This document shows positions 59,352 through 64,000 of a DNA stretch of 64,000 bases, one piece after another (position 1 is the stretch's first letter; every line of letters starts with the position of its first letter). The position numbers and the translations under genes are program-made. Location of the stretch: NCBI GenBank assembly GCA_024516155.1, contig JAJJXM010000051.1, positions 186,001 to 250,000 of the forward strand. The letters run 5' to 3'. The stretch is from Pyronema omphalodes (taxonomy: Eukaryota; Ascomycota; Pezizomycetes; Pezizales; Pyronemataceae). The notes beneath the pieces are model-generated. The model was not told the origin of the DNA and searched no databases. It saw only the letters and a program-made list of their open reading frames with translations.

Positions 59352-59745
59352 TTTGTGTTGTGTATGTGTAATTCCTTTGCGTTCAAAGACCGTGTTATAT
59401 AGGGAAATAAATAGGGGCCTGGTTCAGTGGAACTACAGGCGTGACTGTGTTGAAGCTTAATGAAATTGGCGAAGGCGATGCGCAGAGCATACATGACGGA
59501 GAATTGACAGCGGCGTGCGGAGCTTAGAGCTTCGCGGCGGGTCGCAACCGTGTCCACAAAAAACGGATAGCTCGCAGCTCATCGGAACTGCACCCCGGGA
59601 TTAGGATCACAGCCTGCAGCTGGCAAGGCGAACAATTTATTTTGGGAAAGTCACCAAATTGATTTCTTAATAATCTAAATTATTCTACAGTCCATAAAAT
59701 AAATTCATGAGTGGATATCTGTTATTTTGTCCACCACCACCATTA
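59352..59745. other. HUT1 upstream region and BRE2 trailer
   Basis: Both flanking genes are on the minus strand. No further gene seen. Confidence 0.4.
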
Positions 59746-61270
59746 CTACTCATCGTCCATTACCATCTCTTTGATAACCTCCTTTCTTCCTGCATCAGCA
59801 GCATTTGCCGCTCCTCGTCCGTTGGCAATAACGGGCGTTGGAGTAAATAGTAAATCGATTTCATCGATCAAATCGTATAGCACATCTTCAGCAATCTGCT
59901 CGTTGTACCGATCGCAGACAGGTCTGACATCGTCTTCTAATCCCTTTGGCGGGTATATCCAATCGGGGCCAAAGTTTACTTCTACAGCTCCACCCTTAAA
60001 CACACTTACAGCTGGATAATATCCAAGCGAGCCATCATCGAGTTCTCTTCCTCCAACAATAGCAAGGGGCCTTGATGCTGGTGGCAGGAATGCATAAAGT
60101 TCCTCAAATGGCGTACCAACGTACTCACCGTTGAGATATACACGGATTGAGCTACCAGGAAGTGTTTTTGGTGTGTTCTGTGGCTTGTTAGGTGTGCTAG
60201 GATTCATGAGGTCTTCATATTCCTTGGTTGGTTGGTATTCGAAATGTTCAAACCACAGCTGATTTTTGAAGCGAATAGGGAGTCTATCCCTTATGATATC
60301 GCCAGATAAAACCGTTGGGTCACCACTGATTTGACGTTGTTCGCCCATCGGTGGTAGTGTAATCTCAAGTCCAATGACATCCCCGGTTACGAAGGATTTA
60401 TCCTGAAGAAATTCCTTTGGTCTAGACATGTGGAGCTTATTGAAGGCTTGATCTCGGAGTCCATAGGAGTATGCATCGAATCCCACGGGTGCATCGAGAG
60501 GAGCTAAACCTTGTCAGCTACAGTTCCCTCCACAATCGTAGAAGCTTACACACCTTCCCTTCTTGCCCATCCGACCCTCACGTGTCCACCAGAAATATCG
60601 TCACCTTTTATTCCATTCAAAATCTTGCATTCATAATACCATTTTCCCTCCCTAATTCCAACGTTTGCTCTCGCCATTCGCCAACCCTTAGCCGTAGTAA
60701 TAGCCATACCTCCCTCACCAATATGAACCTGTGGGTTCATATCCTCAAAGTTTATCCGTGCATTAAAAGGTTCGTATTCTGTTCCGCGGTAGGAGAGTGC
60801 TGGTAACGATTTCGACGCTTCACAAGGACTGTAACGGAATCCACGACGGTTCATAGGGCTGTATAAGGCGTCACATTAGCATCAATCAGTACCGGTATAT
60901 CTGTTGGCACCTACTGATCATTAACCGCATACCACTCCCCTGGGGTATCTGGGGTTTCCGCCTCCGACAGTGGTGGTGCACGGTGTCCATAGTAGTCCTG
61001 AAACTGTGGTGCTGGGAGTCTGTATCTTGCCAGACCCGGTTGTACCGCCTGATTGTGATCATTGGGAACCTTTGGTGTATTACTCCCGGTATGTTTTCCT
61101 GTTGAATTCGGCCCGCTTCCTACAGATCCAGCTCCAGGTGGATTAAGGGCATCTTTCTTCCTCCAAGAATCCTTCTTCTCACGTGCGCTGTGCGGTTTCT
61201 GTCTCGGCGGCTGTGTTGAGTCTTCGGATTGTAGCGGTCGTTTTTGGGGGATGGCTTGCGAGTCTGCCAT
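59746..61270 (-). CDS. BRE2: Bre2/Ash2-like SPRY subunit of the COMPASS H3K4 methyltransferase
   Basis: Exons 61270-60915, 60858-60554 and 60503-59746 give 472 residues. Bre2 pairs with Sdc1 and supports Set1 in histone H3 Lys4 methylation. The N-terminal ~110 residues are disordered and basic. The SPRY domain begins at the FRYSPCEASKSLPALSYRG segment, continues with NPQVHIGEGGMAITTAKGWRM and GKWYYECKIL, then GHVRVGWARREAPLDAPVG and FDAYSYGLRD, and ends around VNFGPDWIYPPKG, with a long insert between strands. The PHD and winged-helix parts of animal Ash2L are absent, as in yeast Bre2. Divergent to ENP1. Confidence 0.9.
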
Positions 61271-61623
61271 TCTGTTCTGTTTCGGGTGTTTGTAAGTACT
61301 GTAGCTTTTCGAGCCGCAAGATTCTCAACTCCGAGGCTGAAATTTGGAGCTGTTGGACTCTAGATACGCGACGCGAGCACAAAGCACGACTCCGATGGCC
61401 GCCTCATCTCCAAATATAGCTTAGGGCAAAGCTAGCGTTACTAGACTCGAAATCTTGGCGCACAAACCCTTGTCACTGGCGGGGTGTTCTTTGATGTGTG
61501 CAGATTGAAATTTTGTGCAGCGCCTTTCGTCTAGAATATTGAAATCTCCTTACGCACCACCATTTTAGGTCCCCCTTCAACTACCACAACAATTGGTACG
61601 GACCTCGAAATATAACAACAAAA
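61271..61623. promoter_or_regulatory. Shared divergent promoter of BRE2 and ENP1
   Basis: 353 bp between the two start codons, so both promoters must lie here. No clear TATA box. Confidence 0.5.
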
Positions 61624-63014
61624 ATGCCGAAAGCGACCGCCCCCGATTCGCGCACCCAGCGCCGCCACAACCCCCTCCACGAGGAACTTATTGAGACCAG
61701 CACTGGAGGACCTCTCAGAAAGGTCGCGCGCAACAAGAGAAAGGAGAAGCAGGACAGACCCGAAGACTATGTCGACTCTGGTCTTTCTAAGAAGATTCTC
61801 CAGCTTGCCAAGGAGCAGCAGGATGAGATTGAGGAGGAGAAGGAGGCTTTGGAGAAGGTCGGAGGGGACCTTGGCTTCCTCGGTGCAAACGGCGGACAGA
61901 TGAGATATGAGCAGGAGGAGGAGTCAGACGAGGGTGAATACGAGGAGTACGAGGAGTACGAAGATGTTGAGGAGGTTGAGGAGGTCGAGGTCGACGAGGG
62001 AGACGAGGAGATGTTTGCTCGCTTCATGCCCCAGCAGACCGAGCAGCGCATGACTTTGGCCGACAAGATCCTCCAGAAGATTGCAGAGCACGAGGCCCGT
62101 CTTGCTGCCAACTCCGGAGCTGCACCACAAGATGAGGTTCCTCATCTTCCCCAGAAGGTCGTTGAGGTCTACACCAAGTATGTCCCAACCCCCCCCCCCC
62201 CCCAACAGCTACATATGCATGTGTGTACTAACAACAAAACCCCAGAGTCGGAATCCTCCTCTCCCGCTACAAGTCCGGCAAGCTTCCCAAAGCTTTCAAG
62301 ATTATCCCCTCCCTCCGCAACTGGGAAGAAATCCTCACCATCACCCGTCCCGACAAATGGACCGCCAACGCCTGTTACGAAGCCACCAAGCTTTTCGTTT
62401 CCCAGAAGTCCTCTCAATGCCAAAAGTTCCTCAACATGATCCTTATGGACCGTATCCGCGATGACATCCAAGAAAACAAGAAGCTCAACATCCACTTGTA
62501 CAACTGTTTAAAGAAGTGTTTGTACAAGCCGGCAGCATTTTTCAAGGGATTTCTTTTCCCCCTAGTTCAAAGCGGTAGCTGTTCCCTAAAGGAAGCGCAA
62601 ATCATCGGATCCGTCTTGACCCGTATTTCCATTCCCGCTCTTCACTCCTCCGCCGCACTTCTTCACCTGTGCGAGATGCACTACACCGGACCCACCTCCG
62701 TTTTCATCAAGGTTCTCATCGACAAGAAATACGCACTTCCCTACAAGGCCGTCGATGCTCTTGTCTTCCATTTCCTCCGCTTCAAGTCCGACCCTAAGGA
62801 TCTTCCTCTTCTCTGGCATAAGTCCTTTTTGTGTTTCGCCGAGAGATACAAGAACGATATCACAGAAGATCAAAGAGATGCTCTGCTTGATCTTTTGCAG
62901 GTTAAGGGTCATCATTTGATGGCTGCGGAGATTAGAAGACAGTTGATTGCTGGAAGAGAGAGAGGTGCTCAGGCTCCTCAGGCTGCTGATGATGATGATA
63001 TTATGATGGATTAG
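61624..63014 (+). CDS. ENP1: Bystin/Enp1, 40S ribosome biogenesis factor
   Basis: Exons 61624-62177 and 62246-63014 give 440 residues. Enp1 acts in 90S and pre-40S particles and is needed for 18S rRNA processing and export. The N-terminal third is charged, with a Glu-rich stretch (about 95-125). The bystin domain begins around the intron with VGILLSRYKSGKLPKAFKII and continues with RPDKWTANACYEATKLF, KCLYKPAAFFKGFLFPL, LCEMHYTGPTSVFIKVLIDKKYALPYKAVDA (read in two parts) and QVKGHHLMAAEIRRQL. The intron contains a run of 15 C between donor and branch point, which could affect its splicing or sequencing. Confidence 0.96.
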
Positions 63015-64000
63015 ATTTGTTGTATAGGAGATATATCTGGTATATCTGGTATATCTGGTATATCTGGTATATGAGGTATATGAGGTATATGCGGTATATA
63101 TACTGTGGAAGTTACTTCTTCAAAAGGGAAAACGGGAAAAGTTGCTTTTTTTGGTGTTCATTTTTTTGACATGGGATTGTTATTTTTTTTTTTGTTTTGT
63201 GTTGGTCTTTGTAATTACTGGCGTTGGACCTTAAAATTTAGGGAGTTCAAAAAAAAACCCCCCCTTCGTTATTTTTACTGGTGGATATGATGTGTCCGTG
63301 AAAAAAGAATATTTAACGTTCCCTGCGGAGGTATAGAATCGAGATGATAGTAAATAGAACCTACCAGGTTTAGAGCTCAAAAAAACGAGCATATCATTCT
63401 CAAGGTGCATACATATGATGGTGTACCTGGAACCCTAGAACCCCAAGAACCTCAAAATCCCAGTGGCTGTCACTGTTTTGCATAACACAATTCTCAAACA
63501 CCAGTACACACCAATTGCAATATCCGCATATGTATAAAGAAAGAAAAAATCTACCCAAATCATATCATATAATTCATCCTATGAACCCTTTAAAAGAAAA
63601 AACCCCTACCCCCCCACCCGCCCCACCCTGCTTTCTTTTCTAAAGTATATATGAGGTAGTTAAGTTATGACTTTCAGTATACATGACCTTTAGTAGAGTT
63701 ATGAATTCCGGAACTGAACAGCACGATGAAAACAACAATAGAAAACACAACAACAGAAATAAAATAAAAAGGACAAGACGAAAAAACAAAAACACAAAAA
63801 CAAAAAAAACAAAAGAGAAAAAGGGCATCATACAACGTACAATTACAGAACCCCCATTTCCATTAAAAAAAAACAAGAACAAGAACAACAAGAACAAAAA
63901 AACGCCTGCATGCAAACCCACAACATCCTGTCAATCCGCGATTTCTTCGTGCATTACACACATACTTCCAATGCGCTATGTTTATCATTCTTTATCGAGC
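63015..64000. other. ENP1 trailer and gene-free end of the window
   Basis: AT-rich with A-rich tracts after 63720. (TATATCTGG)x4 occupies 63032-63067. No gene recognised up to the window edge. Confidence 0.5.

Overview
The window is nuclear DNA of a filamentous ascomycete. Evidence: spliceosomal introns of about 50-90 nt with GT..AG ends and CTAAC/CTGAT-like branch points, intron-bearing tRNA genes, and single-copy fungal housekeeping genes (SPB1, RRN3, ENP1, TMA23, VMS1, HUT1, BRE2, a DUF2408 protein). The class cannot be fixed from the sequence alone. All gene models were built by hand from reading frames and splice sites; every multi-exon model closes in frame.

Left part (1-21.2 kb): the 3' end of a cohesin kleisin gene; a four-unit polyubiquitin gene; a long-chain alcohol oxidase (minus); tRNA-Gly (minus); VMS1; a decayed fragment of the SPB1 3' end; a truncated reading frame; a first copy of the GID/CTLH E3 ligase gene RMD5 (copy A, minus); TMA23; a fungal membrane protein of unknown function (minus); SPB1; and tRNA-Ile.

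Middle part (21.2-41.5 kb): about 7 kb of AT-rich, gene-free sequence full of tandem repeats, then a 14-TM DHA2-type MFS transporter, then a rearranged accessory region. It holds two more intact RMD5 copies: B (plus) and C (minus). They lie in the arms of a roughly 2.75-kb inverted repeat (32146-34887 and 37130-39902). Between the arms lie a 1.1-kb internally deleted hAT transposon (36027-37129) and a truncated copy of a foldback-type element. A complete copy of that element, about 1.38 kb with terminal inverted repeats of about 160-170 bp (39904-41280), sits directly upstream of copy C. tRNA-Val follows.

Right part (42.4-64 kb): a dense housekeeping block with RPS11/uS17 (minus), GND1 (minus), RPP1 (minus), a DUF2408 gene, RRN3, RPS26 (minus), HUT1 (minus), BRE2 (minus) and ENP1/bystin.

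Two functional themes recur. One is ribosome production: TMA23, SPB1, RPS11, RPP1, RRN3, RPS26, ENP1. The other is ubiquitin and protein quality control: polyubiquitin, VMS1 and three RMD5 copies. The most unusual content is the RMD5 triplication together with the inverted repeat, the hAT remnant at its junction and the foldback element family.
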